This document shows, piece after piece, positions 24,045 to 32,413 of a DNA stretch of 37,207 nt; the first letter of the stretch is position 1, and every line of letters begins with the position of its first letter. This stretch comes from Prolixibacteraceae bacterium UBA6029 (lineage in GTDB: Bacteria; Bacteroidota; Bacteroidia; Bacteroidales; Prolixibacteraceae). The notes beneath the pieces were generated by a model. That model was not told the DNA's origin, ran no database searches, and saw only the letters and a program-made list of their open reading frames with translations. The translations under genes were made by a program, and so were the position numbers. The DNA lies in assembly GCA_002429385.1 (NCBI GenBank), contig DIZL01000062.1:6957-44163 (forward strand), in the 5' to 3' direction.

Positions 24045-24717
24045 CTGATGAAATGTTTCGGAACACCGCTTTGGCTGTTTTTTTTGTATCATGAGAAGTT
24101 ACAGCAAGTCCAAGATATATTTTTTCGGATAACTCCATCGTAAACGTGGTATAAGCCTTCCATGTTTTTCCATCCTGAGAAGTGAATCCGGTAAAGTCAT
24201 TTCCTGCACGTTTCAGCCTGATCCACGTATTGGGATAATTAACAGGGAACTCGGGACTTCCGTCAGACTTTGCAGGATAAATAGCTTTCATCTCGCCATT
24301 TTTAACCTTACGGTACTGAAACTCAAACCCACCATTGTTCTTGTTACGCGCATTGTTATTCGGGAATACCTGAAAGAAGATATGACGGCTGTTGTCTGAG
24401 AGTTCTTCACGCGCCATCAAACCTGCTTTGGTATACAAGTTTGGTGCAGTAAGACTTTCAATACGGGCAGACAGATCGAAATCGCCGGTTTGTTCAAAAT
24501 AGGAAAAACGAAATTCATCTTTCATTCCCCATATATCAGCACCGCCAGCAGTGATGCTAATGCCATCATTTATCAGATCGGTTACTCCTGAAAGATCAGG
24601 ATTCCCAATATCTGTGCTTTTGAATTTCTTAGGTGAAATTGCTTTGTCTTGGGCGGAAAGTGAAAATCCTGCAACGATTAGAAGAATTAGTAATAATGAT
24701 ATGTTCTTTTTTAACAT
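24037..24717 (-). CDS. DUF1349-like exported concanavalin-fold protein
   Basis: A 226-residue exported protein. Signal peptide 1-22 (IVAGFSLSAQDK). The rest looks like one concanavalin/LamG-type jelly roll of the DUF1349 kind: LINDGISITAGGADIWGMKDEFRFSYFEQTGDFDLSARIESL, then LYTKAGLMAREELSDNSRHIFFQV, WIRLKRAGNDFTGFTSQDGKTWKAY and KIYLGLAVTSHDTKKTAKAVFRNI. Such domains are found alone or attached to glycoside hydrolases and are thought to bind carbohydrate; no catalytic residue is evident. It has no T9SS tail. It starts 41 bases after the GH5 mannanase and is probably co-transcribed. A glycan-binding accessory role is inference. Confidence 0.75.
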   Translation of the reverse strand: MLKKNISLLLILLIVAGFSLSAQDKAISPKKFKSTDIGNPDLSGVTDLINDGISITAGGADIWGMKDEFRFSYFEQTGDFDLSARIESLTAPNLYTKAGLMAREELSDNSRHIFFQVFPNNNARNKNNGGFEFQYRKVKNGEMKAIYPAKSDGSPEFPVNYPNTWIRLKRAGNDFTGFTSQDGKTWKAYTTFTMELSEKIYLGLAVTSHDTKKTAKAVFRNISSVK

Positions 24718-24726
24718 GGCTAAAAT

Positions 24727-24838
24727 TGTTTCTAATGTTTCTATTGTTTGAGTATTGGTTATTGAGTATTAGTTATTGAGTATTGAGTATCGGATATTTT
24801 ATTTCTATTGTTCCGTCTTCGGTCTTCGGACTTCATCT
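24727..24838 (+). repeat. 9-bp then 7-bp tandem arrays at the GH5 gene end
   Basis: TGTTTCTAA, TGTTTCTAT, TGTTTGAGT (9-bp register, 24727-24753) pass into seven heptamers at 24750-24798 (GAGTATT, GGTTATT, GAGTATT, AGTTATT, GAGTATT, GAGTATC, GGATATT). A further heptamer block at 24811-24838 reads TTCCGTC, TTCGGTC, TTCGGAC, TTCATCT. The GH5 stop codon lies in the second unit, at 24759-24761, so the array enters the coding sequence. Confidence 0.85.
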
Positions 24839-25883
24839 CCACATCTTTCTGATGTTTTGTGAACACATCTTTCATGTTCAAGAGCATTTTGCTGTGGTCC
24901 GAATCGGTCCAGCTCCATGCCTGTGCACCGGCATATCCGCGTTTATAGAGTTCATCATAAAGCAACAATTCATTTACACCAAAAGTGGTTTTAGGATGAA
25001 ATTCGGTTATTGCCAGTGGTTTGTCCAACTGCCAATAGGATGCATCATGATGAAAGGGTGAACACTCAACTTTAGCCCAGTCATAATAATGCACCGTATA
25101 GAAGTCCAGTGTACCATCTTTGTCCCCGCCAGCTTCAATCAGGCGGGCATCTGTGTAGTAATTCTTGTTTTTTCCGCCAACATCCGAAGAGGCATAAAAA
25201 CACCATGATCCATTGGTTACCTGTGCATTTGGATCTGTCCGGTGAATAGCTCCTGCACACAAATTGATGAACCGCTGAATGTCAGACATTGGAACATGGT
25301 AATTGAAATTCCAACCAAATTCGTTACTCATTCCTTCCGGTTCATTGAAGATTTCCCAGGCAATTATACCCGGATGCCCTTTCAGCGCTTTCACCATTGG
25401 GATTAGTGAATTATTGACATAGGATTTAGTGCCATCAGGATTTGAAAGAATATTTTTAGCCCGTCCGGTAACCACTTCGCCATTTTTCATACGAAGCATA
25501 TCAAACGACCATAAACACAGTTCAAGGCCTATCTTGTTTTCCCATGCGACATCAAGAATGGCTTTTACATCGGCAATGGTACTTTCACCCGGTCCGGTTA
25601 CGTTACCCGAGGCATCAAATTCAGGTGAATTGGCGCCTGTGGTATGCAACCAGATACGCATCGAATTTCCTCCGCTGGCATGCACATCGGCAAATATTTT
25701 GCGGAAGCCTTCAATGTTTGTTTCGCTTTTTGGACCAATATCATTGGCAAAATTAATCCAGGCAATGTTGGCGCCATTCAGGAAAATATCCTGATTATTG
25801 AATCTGATCCGGTCTTTTTTGTTTTGTGCAATACAGTTGACTGAAATCAAAAGCAGTAACAGAAGTATGTTGTTTTTTCGCAT
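24759..25883 (-). CDS. GH5 endo-beta-mannanase-like enzyme
   Basis: A 374-residue exported enzyme, closest by motif to the mannanase branch of GH5. Signal peptide 1-19 (SVNCIAQN). Seen: FLNGANIAWINF (34-45), GGNSMRIWLHT (71-81), acid/base Glu181 in AWEIFNEPEG, HYYDW (265-269), nucleophile Glu294 in AITEFHPK, and AQAWSWTDSDHSK near the barrel end. Residues from about 349 onward (KSEDRRRNNRNK and ISDTQYSITNTQ) are a hydrophilic tail encoded by heptamer-repeat DNA and not part of the family fold. No T9SS tail. Periplasmic mannan-oligosaccharide cutting is inferred. It is followed at 41 bases by the DUF1349-like gene. Confidence 0.85.
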   Translation of the reverse strand: MRKNNILLLLLLISVNCIAQNKKDRIRFNNQDIFLNGANIAWINFANDIGPKSETNIEGFRKIFADVHASGGNSMRIWLHTTGANSPEFDASGNVTGPGESTIADVKAILDVAWENKIGLELCLWSFDMLRMKNGEVVTGRAKNILSNPDGTKSYVNNSLIPMVKALKGHPGIIAWEIFNEPEGMSNEFGWNFNYHVPMSDIQRFINLCAGAIHRTDPNAQVTNGSWCFYASSDVGGKNKNYYTDARLIEAGGDKDGTLDFYTVHYYDWAKVECSPFHHDASYWQLDKPLAITEFHPKTTFGVNELLLYDELYKRGYAGAQAWSWTDSDHSKMLLNMKDVFTKHQKDVEMKSEDRRRNNRNKISDTQYSITNTQ

Positions 25884-25903
25884 TTGGTTAGATTTTAGAT
25901 AAA

Positions 25904-25985
25904 TGTTTCTATTGTTTCTATTGTTTGAAATGTTTCTATTGTAGTTCTCCTGTCTTCCGTCTTTGGTCTACTGACTTCCATCTTT
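25904..25985 (+). repeat. 9-bp and 7-bp tandem arrays upstream of the GH5 gene
   Basis: TGTTTCTAT, TGTTTCTAT, TGTTTGAAA, TGTTTCTAT run in 9-bp register at 25904-25939. Heptamers follow at 25951-25985: TGTCTTC, CGTCTTT, GGTCTAC, TGACTTC, CATCTTT. Both unit families recur at 24727-24838 on the other side of the same gene, so the GH5 gene is flanked by a long direct repeat of mixed arrays. Confidence 0.8.
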
Positions 25986-25993
25986 ATTTTATA

Positions 25994-28933
25994 CTATTGA
26001 ATTACTATTTTTTCGGTTAATTGTTTGTTATTTGTTTTGAAGATCAAAAGGTAAGAATCTTTTGCCATACCCTTTACATTAAAATTGTACCGGTTCGAAC
26101 CTGTATTAACTGTTTCATTCAGCAATTCTTTAACTGGCTGTCCCTTCATATTGCACAGGCTTAAATTCACTTTCGTAGAATCTTTCAGTGTAAATGTGAT
26201 TGTTAACTGGTCGCCGACAGGATTTGGAAAACATCCAAATTTATCTTCTGTATTCCGGATAGCATTTGATGAAAGTACAATTTCATTCAGATCAAAACGA
26301 ATAAACGATTCATTTGCAGGTCGGTTCACTTGCACCCATCCATCTCCCAATTCGATTATTGGGATTGGTTTCCCGGTTGTTTCGGAAAAAGCATGCCCAA
26401 GTTTCCATGTCATTTCCGAAGGTTTAAACTGAATGAGTTTCTGCGTTCCGATGAATGCCAGATGTAAGCCTTTTGCATCATTTTGCAAAAATATTGCGCT
26501 GGTAGTCTTTACTCCCTTGTACGTTTTTTCAATACCATAAGGGTTGATAAACAAGCGGTTTTCGATACTGGCAACAGCCAGGTCGGAATTGTTCTCGTTA
26601 ATTCGAAAGACTTCCTGTTGGTTGTCATCCGAAGCATAAAATCCTTTTGACCCCAATTGCCTGGATTCGACCGTATGTGAAACTTTATCAAAGTTTACGG
26701 TAACTTTCCATCCACCTGAAAATTCGGTCTGTTGAATCATTCTATCAGTACTCAGAAATGTATGTTTAGTCATTTCTTCGAAGGCTATGTTTCGGGTAAT
26801 GCTGCTGATCAGGTGATAGCTGGTTAGAAATTTTTCAAAGTTAGTGTTCCAGTAAGTACGGTTTGGTGGCATAAACAACGGCATGGAAGCATACAGAATA
26901 TTGAACAGGTCTTTATCGTCCCATGAGAAAGGAACTTTTGAAACTCCATCACCTGTGTACCAGGTTGGAATGTGAACATCGTGATAAACCAATCCATGCA
27001 AAGGAACACGGGTGGCAGGATTGAGATTGTTTTGCCCATAGTACGCGCCAATAGTATCAATAGGGTTTGACCAATCGTATCCTGAGTTTACCTGTGGAAA
27101 AATAGACATTGTTCCTTCTCCATAATCGGACACCGGAAAAGCAAAATCACGGGCTTCCTCCACCCCTGTAACAAGTGAAAACTTGTTTTTAACTGTGTTC
27201 AGGGCGGCAATCCTTGAAAGGGCATCCATCTTTCGGGAAACAGGATGAACTGTTGAATAGCATTCTTTTAAGCCTGAAGCCATCTCAACATCAATAAAGC
27301 GATTATTGTAACGGTTCGTTGCAAGATCGGTCGTAATTTCCTTAATTGCCCAGCTCGAATGGGTTTGTGAGCATGTATAATAGCCTTGTAGCGGAGCTCC
27401 GTTTATATAGGCCAGCCAGCCTTCCTGCAGATTGCTGTCTTTTTTAACAATCACATCTTCAGGATATCCTTCACGTCTGTATCCTACGGCAGAAGGGAGT
27501 ATATTGGCTGGGAATACATCGGTAAAAATATCATATTTGGAAGTCAAAAAGCCCTTGATATTCAAGGAATCAATCAGTTTTGAAAGTGAATTTTCCCATC
27601 CTGAAAGGGAAAACAAGGCCCGGTCCATACCACATTTGATCAGGTTGTCGGCATCTTTTTGTACGAAGTTCATGTTAATGACCCAAAAGTCAACCGCGCC
27701 TTTCAACCGGTTCATATTGGGATTTTCAATCGCTTTTTGTGTTAATGTTTTGCGGTAACCTTTAGCTTCAACAAACTTCTTGTACCATTGGCACATCTCC
27801 AGATATCCATCATTGACGAAAATATAATGCAAAGTTCGGTTATATCCCCAAATTCCTTTAGTCGAAAGGTGAGTCATTGCCGGATTAATCAATGCTGATA
27901 AATTGTCTTTTGACAGATTAACAGAGGTATCCCATGGATCATTGCTTACAATCATATAGCCTGATTTCAAATCGGTTACTCCAATAAACGACATTGTAGA
28001 TTTCCAATCATAAAATGCAAAGGAGCCGGAAAGATAATTCTTATTTACCGGCCAGATTACACCAGTTCCTCTTGGGATCACCAGATAATCGGTCCCGATA
28101 CCCGGGATGGCTCCCGGAAAATGCAGGTTATCTTTTAATAACGCTGATGAATCGCCTTTTAACTTAATATCCAGTGTGTTTTCTGACAGACTAAACTCAA
28201 ATGTAAGGTCAATATTTTCAGTTAGATGATGCGTATTTAAGATCAATTTACCAGGTACTGAAGAGTCGATTGAAGCTACCGAGTATTCATAAAGTGGTTC
28301 AGTCGTGTAGGTTTTTTCGTTCACTTTATTCAAAGTACTGATTTTCATCGACGGATAATATATTACAGTCTTTAAGTTGCTGTTTTCAAGCGTATAAGTT
28401 TTGTTTGAACCTGCTAAATTGCTCAGTAAAGTCATTGAAACATCATCAACAGTGAAGCTGCATGGACCGTTACCTATCAGACGTGGAACGATTTTTTTTA
28501 CCTTTGCCGGAATCACAAAACCAGTAGTAAATTGTTTGTATTGCCCTTTCGTATTGGCAAATGCACAAGTTCCATATACCCAATTTGTAACAATTCCAAG
28601 CGAATCAATCAATTCAACCGACAATTGAGCATCGGAAAAGTCAGATGATGCATTTATCCAGGCCGAAAGCTCTATCAGGTCGCCAGTCTTGACTAAAAAC
28701 TGTTTATTTACCGCATAAGACCAATCCGCACTTCCGGGATAAACAACTTGTAGCGCTTTAGTTCCGGTGTTTACGGGAGAACTAACTACAGTTGCATTGC
28801 CCTTATCGTCACGCGACCACCAACTGCTCCAGTTCGAGGTGCCTGATTCAAATCCTCCGTTTGTAATCAGATTCTGGCCGATTGCAGTATTGAATGTCAG
28901 TATCAATAGCATTAATGTTAAAGATTTAATCAT
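25994..28933 (-). CDS. CBM4/9 protein with GH101/GH129-like body and T9SS tail
   Basis: A 979-residue secreted protein from the ATG at 28933 (signal peptide 1-19, cut near AIGQN); an ATG 24 codons upstream would bury that peptide. Residues 21-168 form a CBM4/9-like module (NLITNGGFESGTSNWSSWW; CSFTVDDVSM). A beta-rich part follows, then a large central domain with DFWVINMNFVQKDADNLIKCG, GMDRALFSLSGW, RFIDVEMASGLKECYSTVHP and VTGVEEARDFAFPVSDYGEG. These recall glycosidases related to GH101/GH129 (and the DUF5696 group), but I cannot assign catalytic residues with certainty. The end is a type A sorting domain (FGCFPNPVGDQLTITF; ITEKIVIQ type end). Surface location and a role in alpha-linked side-chain removal are inference. 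Confidence 0.6.
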   Translation of the reverse strand: MIKSLTLMLLILTFNTAIGQNLITNGGFESGTSNWSSWWSRDDKGNATVVSSPVNTGTKALQVVYPGSADWSYAVNKQFLVKTGDLIELSAWINASSDFSDAQLSVELIDSLGIVTNWVYGTCAFANTKGQYKQFTTGFVIPAKVKKIVPRLIGNGPCSFTVDDVSMTLLSNLAGSNKTYTLENSNLKTVIYYPSMKISTLNKVNEKTYTTEPLYEYSVASIDSSVPGKLILNTHHLTENIDLTFEFSLSENTLDIKLKGDSSALLKDNLHFPGAIPGIGTDYLVIPRGTGVIWPVNKNYLSGSFAFYDWKSTMSFIGVTDLKSGYMIVSNDPWDTSVNLSKDNLSALINPAMTHLSTKGIWGYNRTLHYIFVNDGYLEMCQWYKKFVEAKGYRKTLTQKAIENPNMNRLKGAVDFWVINMNFVQKDADNLIKCGMDRALFSLSGWENSLSKLIDSLNIKGFLTSKYDIFTDVFPANILPSAVGYRREGYPEDVIVKKDSNLQEGWLAYINGAPLQGYYTCSQTHSSWAIKEITTDLATNRYNNRFIDVEMASGLKECYSTVHPVSRKMDALSRIAALNTVKNKFSLVTGVEEARDFAFPVSDYGEGTMSIFPQVNSGYDWSNPIDTIGAYYGQNNLNPATRVPLHGLVYHDVHIPTWYTGDGVSKVPFSWDDKDLFNILYASMPLFMPPNRTYWNTNFEKFLTSYHLISSITRNIAFEEMTKHTFLSTDRMIQQTEFSGGWKVTVNFDKVSHTVESRQLGSKGFYASDDNQQEVFRINENNSDLAVASIENRLFINPYGIEKTYKGVKTTSAIFLQNDAKGLHLAFIGTQKLIQFKPSEMTWKLGHAFSETTGKPIPIIELGDGWVQVNRPANESFIRFDLNEIVLSSNAIRNTEDKFGCFPNPVGDQLTITFTLKDSTKVNLSLCNMKGQPVKELLNETVNTGSNRYNFNVKGMAKDSYLLIFKTNNKQLTEKIVIQ

Positions 28934-29117
28934 CCAGTTTAGAGTTACCCCAGTAATTGTTTTTGTCTCGAATTTGGAATAAAAACCAATACACCCCAAT
29001 TCCATTACCTTAGTACCTTCATCACATAGTTTAAGCTTAAAGGTTCTAAGGTAGGGTTCCGGGGGTCTGGTCTGGTTACTAATGTTACTAAGGTGTAATA
29101 ATGAAATCAGCTAATTA

Positions 29118-29161
29118 TTGACAACAAATGACTACCGAATGTCTATTGAATGACAAATAAT
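29118..29161 (+). repeat. 11-bp tandem array (TGTCTATTGAA type)
   Basis: Units TTGACAACAAA, TGACTACCGAA, TGTCTATTGAA, TGACAAATAAT lie in 11-bp register just before the GH5 endoglucanase stop codon. The unit equals, in reverse complement, the array at 20851-20906. Confidence 0.6.
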
Positions 29162-29169
29162 TGTCCCGA

Positions 29170-30135
29170 TCATTTATCCTTTTCGGCCTGTTTCCTTAAT
29201 AACTCCCTGGTTTTGATTCCTGATTCCTTCATATCTTCATCCTTCCAGTTTCCCAGAGAAGAAGCGCTTGGTTTGACCATGGCGCAGGTTTCATTCTTAT
29301 CAGAAATTGACCACGAAATCAGGCTGATGTTATTTGCCGAACACCAGTCGATCCATTTCTGCCATTCAGAATAATTAATGGGACCATTTCCAGAGGCTTC
29401 CATTCCGGCGGATTCAGAAATGAAAATCGGAATTCCCTTTTTGAGGGCATAATCGCAACGGTCACGTAATGATTGACCATGGGTTGCCGCATAAAAATGA
29501 CAGGTGTACATGATGTTGCTGAATCCCTGAATCGGATCGTCAGCTACCAGGTTGATGTCCTGATCCCAATGAGGGCTTCCAACCAGTATGATGTTGTCCG
29601 GATCAATTGCCCGGATTGTCTTAATCAGTTCCACCGAATACTCTTTCACCTGTTGCCATGAATCTTTCACCGGTTCATTAAAGAGCTCGTAAATGATATG
29701 TGGGTTTTTACCGTATTTAGTGGCCATTTCAGCAAAGAATGCCTTTGCTTCGGGTAATTTGATGCTATGGCTGTGCCAGTCGATTAAAACGTAAATATCA
29801 CTCGCTATGGCGCCCTGAATAACTGCTTCTATTTTTTCTTTGGAGCTTTGCGGGCTATCAATGTAACCACCTTTGGGTTCTACTCCCATTGCCGCTCTGA
29901 CTACTGAACATTTCCAGTCGGTTGCAAGCCATTTGACCGACTCTTTGTTGTAAAACCTTGGCCACCAGTTATGCCATCCATAACTTACGCCATTAAGTAC
30001 TGTTATTTTCCCATTCTGATCAATTAGCTGCGTGCCTTTTACCGATAGATTCCCATGTTTTTTTACCGGCTGCGCCATAAGATTCATGGAGAATAAGGCT
30101 GTTATCAGAAGAGTTACAAATAGATTTTTTTTCAT
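29170..30135 (-). CDS. GH5 endoglucanase-like enzyme (cellulase branch)
   Basis: A 321-residue exported enzyme resembling GH5 subfamily 2 cellulases. Signal peptide 1-21 (MNLMAQP). Seen: GNLSVKGTQLIDQNGKITVLNGVSYGWHNWWPRFY type start, VVRAAMGV (78-85), YVLIDWHSH (115-123), acid/base Glu154 in IIYELFNEPV, CHFYAATHG (212-220) and nucleophile Glu241 in IFISESAGMEASG. The length fits a bare catalytic domain. It lacks a T9SS tail and a CBM, so periplasmic hydrolysis of beta-1,4-glucan or glucomannan fragments is likely (inference). It follows GH44 with a 190-base gap holding a hairpin-forming 9-bp array. Confidence 0.87.
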   Translation of the reverse strand: MKKNLFVTLLITALFSMNLMAQPVKKHGNLSVKGTQLIDQNGKITVLNGVSYGWHNWWPRFYNKESVKWLATDWKCSVVRAAMGVEPKGGYIDSPQSSKEKIEAVIQGAIASDIYVLIDWHSHSIKLPEAKAFFAEMATKYGKNPHIIYELFNEPVKDSWQQVKEYSVELIKTIRAIDPDNIILVGSPHWDQDINLVADDPIQGFSNIMYTCHFYAATHGQSLRDRCDYALKKGIPIFISESAGMEASGNGPINYSEWQKWIDWCSANNISLISWSISDKNETCAMVKPSASSLGNWKDEDMKESGIKTRELLRKQAEKDK

Positions 30136-30160
30136 TGTTGATTTATTTTAAGGGTTAAAA

Positions 30161-30277
30161 TGTTTCTGTTGTTGAAAGGGTTGTGATTGTTGTAATTGTT
30201 ATAAATGTTATTGTGTACAGAAACACTCACAACAACAGAATCCATTACAACCATTACAACCATCACAATACTTTCAA
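30161..30277. repeat. Inverted 9-bp arrays forming a long hairpin
   Basis: Left block, 30161-30214: TGTTTCTGT, TGTTGAAAG, GGTTGTGAT, TGTTGTAAT, TGTTATAAA, TGTTATTGT. Right block, 30233-30277: CAACAGAAT, CCATTACAA (x2), CCATCACAA, TACTTTCAA. The register of 9 is kept through the centre. The right block is largely complementary to the left one (TTGTGATTGTTGTAAT against ATTACAACCATCACAA), so about 26 bp can pair imperfectly. Confidence 0.75.
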
Positions 30278-30325
30278 GCAAGTTCGATTTCAAACTATAG
30301 AAACCTGGGTGGCTCTGTTGAATCA

Positions 30326-32239
30326 TTAGTTTACAACAAGTTTCATTGTTTGAGAATCATTTTCTGATGTCAGTCTTATCCAATAAATACCTCCGGCAAT
30401 GCCTTTTAAATTTATATCTGTATTCTGTGTCCCTGATTCATATTCTGTATTGCTGATGGTTTTAAGCAGCTGTCCATTTGAATTGATGAGATCAATCTTT
30501 ATCTGACTTCTCTCCGGCAGTGACAAACCAAGATGAACCAGTTGCTTTGCAGGATTCGGAAAAACGCTCGCCTTGAAACTATTCTTTTTCATTTCAGGTT
30601 TTACTGCAGTACTTAATCCTTTCAGGATTATAGAATTTACTGATAATGGAGCCAAATCTACCGTTATCAGGTTACTGCCGGCAGTCACATCGTTTTTTAC
30701 CAAAGCGTTCTTTATATGTGAAATAAATGTCTCTGCCGTACCAAGTTTTGAAAGCGAATACATCGAATATGTTCCATCTGCTATCGTATATCCTGCAAAA
30801 TTAAGGTTAATGGTCTGCATTAAAGTCAGCGAACGGTTTACCAGAACTACGGTCATCGAATCAGTTGTCTCGTTTACAGTGGGGTAGGCCGAAACCAGGG
30901 ACTCATTCTGTGATGTCGCCTGAACGTAGTTTCCCTTATTGTATCGGCTGAATAAGTGAAGCGCTTCCCACATGCCAACGTTCCAGCTCCAGGGTGTAAA
31001 TATTTCGACACCATTTTTCATAAATTCACCCATAGTCGAGGCATACCAGAGTGCCTGAACATTGGCATTTGTTGAGGCCATTCCTGTTTCTGTAACTCCA
31101 AAAGTTACTCCATGATTGGCGCCCATATATTTAGTCAGCCAGTCAGCACAGCGACCTAAAACATATTCCTTGTTGATACTGGTGTCCCATCCGCCGTTAA
31201 CGGTATGCACTCCATTGGCTTCAGGATAAACGTATGTTCGGTCGAAAAAAACACGGTGAAACTGAAGACAGGTAGCTGCATCGGTTGAGCCGGGATAATA
31301 ATGAAGATCAATAACATCCAATAGCCTGATTCCTGAAGCTTTTTCTTCTTCAGCAATCCGTTTGATGAAGAACTCAAGCCAGGAATAAGAAATCCCGTTT
31401 TCTTTGCTTCCTCCACTGTAGCTATACCACTGCCATTCGTTCGCAGGAACAGGTCCGACCAGTTTGATGTCAGGGTATTTGGCGCGTGCTGCCTTGGCTA
31501 CTTTAAAATACTTTTGCATAAATTCCTCTGCCGAACATTGGGTTGGCATTACATCGTCGTGTGTTCCCGACCAGATTTCAGGCTCATTGTCCATGTCCCA
31601 GAAACGAATGCTGTTTTTGTCATAGCCAAGGCCTTTTGGGCCGAACCATTTATCCAGTATTCCAACAGTTGAATCAGCAGGCCAGTCCATCAAATAGAGA
31701 TTTGGATTTCCTTCAACCAATGCTTTCCCCGATGGATTGGCTGTGTTGGGTTGTCCGCCACCAGCAAGGTTCTGATTTACCCCTTGCCACCATTGCGAGC
31801 CATTGTAAGCACCGTCGTTAAAATTATGCTGTGTATTTGATGCCGTTTTTCCAAGCAGCTGGAATGCCCACATACCCTGTACTCCCGGCATTTTGGCAAA
31901 CATGTTTTTGGCTGCACCATCCCAGTCATTGATATAGCAATTGTTATACCAGTCGGGGTGACTGGAAAGTTTATTTCTCCAGTTGTATTTGGTGCTGTTG
32001 TTCCCGCCGCTTTGGCGCACGAAGCGAACACCTGCTTCTTTAGCTGTTGTGATGTCAACGTTTGTTCCGGTACTTAAATAGGTACTGGGCAGAACATTGT
32101 TTTTACCGTAAATAAAAGGTGAAACCGGTATTTTCCCTTTGGTCAGGTCAATGTCTATGCGAACAGGCGTTTGCGAGAAAGCAGTACTTCCGGTAACCAG
32201 AAGGATTAATGATATTCTTAGGATTAATGATATTTTCAT
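30326..32239 (-). CDS. GH44 endoglucanase/xyloglucanase-like enzyme with T9SS tail
   Basis: A 637-residue secreted enzyme. Signal peptide 1-22 (STAFSQT). The GH44 features are SPFIYGKNN (40-48), VRFVRQSGGNNSTKYNWRN (71-89) with DWYNN, acid/base Glu219 in WDMDNEPEIWSGTH, DVIDLHYYP (308-316), and probable nucleophile Glu384 in FGVTETGMAS, followed by a beta-sandwich with MTVVLVNRSLTLMQTINLNF. GH44 enzymes cut beta-1,4-glucan and xyloglucan and some act on glucomannan. A type A sorting domain ends it (ASVFPNPAKQLVHLGL; GGIYWIRLTS). It is the first gene of the run after a terminator, so a promoter between 32240 and 32366 is expected, though no good TAnnTTTG was found. An 18-bp tandem duplication lies in the signal peptide. 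Confidence 0.85.
   Translation of the reverse strand: MKISLILRISLILLVTGSTAFSQTPVRIDIDLTKGKIPVSPFIYGKNNVLPSTYLSTGTNVDITTAKEAGVRFVRQSGGNNSTKYNWRNKLSSHPDWYNNCYINDWDGAAKNMFAKMPGVQGMWAFQLLGKTASNTQHNFNDGAYNGSQWWQGVNQNLAGGGQPNTANPSGKALVEGNPNLYLMDWPADSTVGILDKWFGPKGLGYDKNSIRFWDMDNEPEIWSGTHDDVMPTQCSAEEFMQKYFKVAKAARAKYPDIKLVGPVPANEWQWYSYSGGSKENGISYSWLEFFIKRIAEEEKASGIRLLDVIDLHYYPGSTDAATCLQFHRVFFDRTYVYPEANGVHTVNGGWDTSINKEYVLGRCADWLTKYMGANHGVTFGVTETGMASTNANVQALWYASTMGEFMKNGVEIFTPWSWNVGMWEALHLFSRYNKGNYVQATSQNESLVSAYPTVNETTDSMTVVLVNRSLTLMQTINLNFAGYTIADGTYSMYSLSKLGTAETFISHIKNALVKNDVTAGSNLITVDLAPLSVNSIILKGLSTAVKPEMKKNSFKASVFPNPAKQLVHLGLSLPERSQIKIDLINSNGQLLKTISNTEYESGTQNTDINLKGIAGGIYWIRLTSENDSQTMKLVVN
32202..32237 (-). 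repeat. 18-bp tandem duplication in the GH44 signal peptide
   Basis: AGGATTAATGATATTCTT at 32202-32219 is followed at once by AGGATTAATGATATTTTC at 32220-32237. On the coding strand it gives the doubled ISLIL in MKISLILRISLILLV. It is in frame, so it lengthens the signal peptide without breaking the gene. Confidence 0.85.
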
Positions 32240-32309
32240 ACTTTATTGGATAATAATTTTTTACACGAATGCCAAACAGAAGGTTGCTTCTCTCTCGACT
32301 ATAAATTAA

Positions 32310-32334
32310 AGAATAATTTAGGGAAAATTATTCT
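32310..32334. promoter_or_regulatory. A/T-rich palindrome upstream of GH44
   Basis: AGAATAATTT-AGGGA-AAATTATTCT is a perfect 10-bp inverted repeat, 71 bases before the GH44 start and after the terminator of the upstream gene. It is a candidate operator or leader hairpin for the enzyme operon. It has no T-tract, so it does not look like a terminator. Confidence 0.45.
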
Positions 32335-32366
32335 AAAAAGCAAATAAAATGGAATCTTATTTAAAC

Positions 32367-32394
32367 AAAGAGGGCCCCTTTCGGAGCCCTCTTT
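32367..32394 (-). terminator. GC-rich terminator after the lamin-tail gene
   Basis: AAAGAGGGC (32367-32375) pairs with GCCCTCTTT (32386-32394) and the stem extends by CC/GG around a short loop, 20 bases past the stop of the gene at 32414. T-rich sequence follows on both strands (TTTGTTTAAAT on the minus strand). It separates the large surface-protein gene from the glycoside hydrolase run. Confidence 0.85.
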
Positions 32395-32413
32395 TTAAAT
32401 GTTGAATAGTTGG

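Noticed and set aside
30132..30326. A 64-residue frame with repetitive Val and Asn runs
   Set aside because: It is a translation of the 9-bp array; the low-complexity peptide follows from the DNA repeat.
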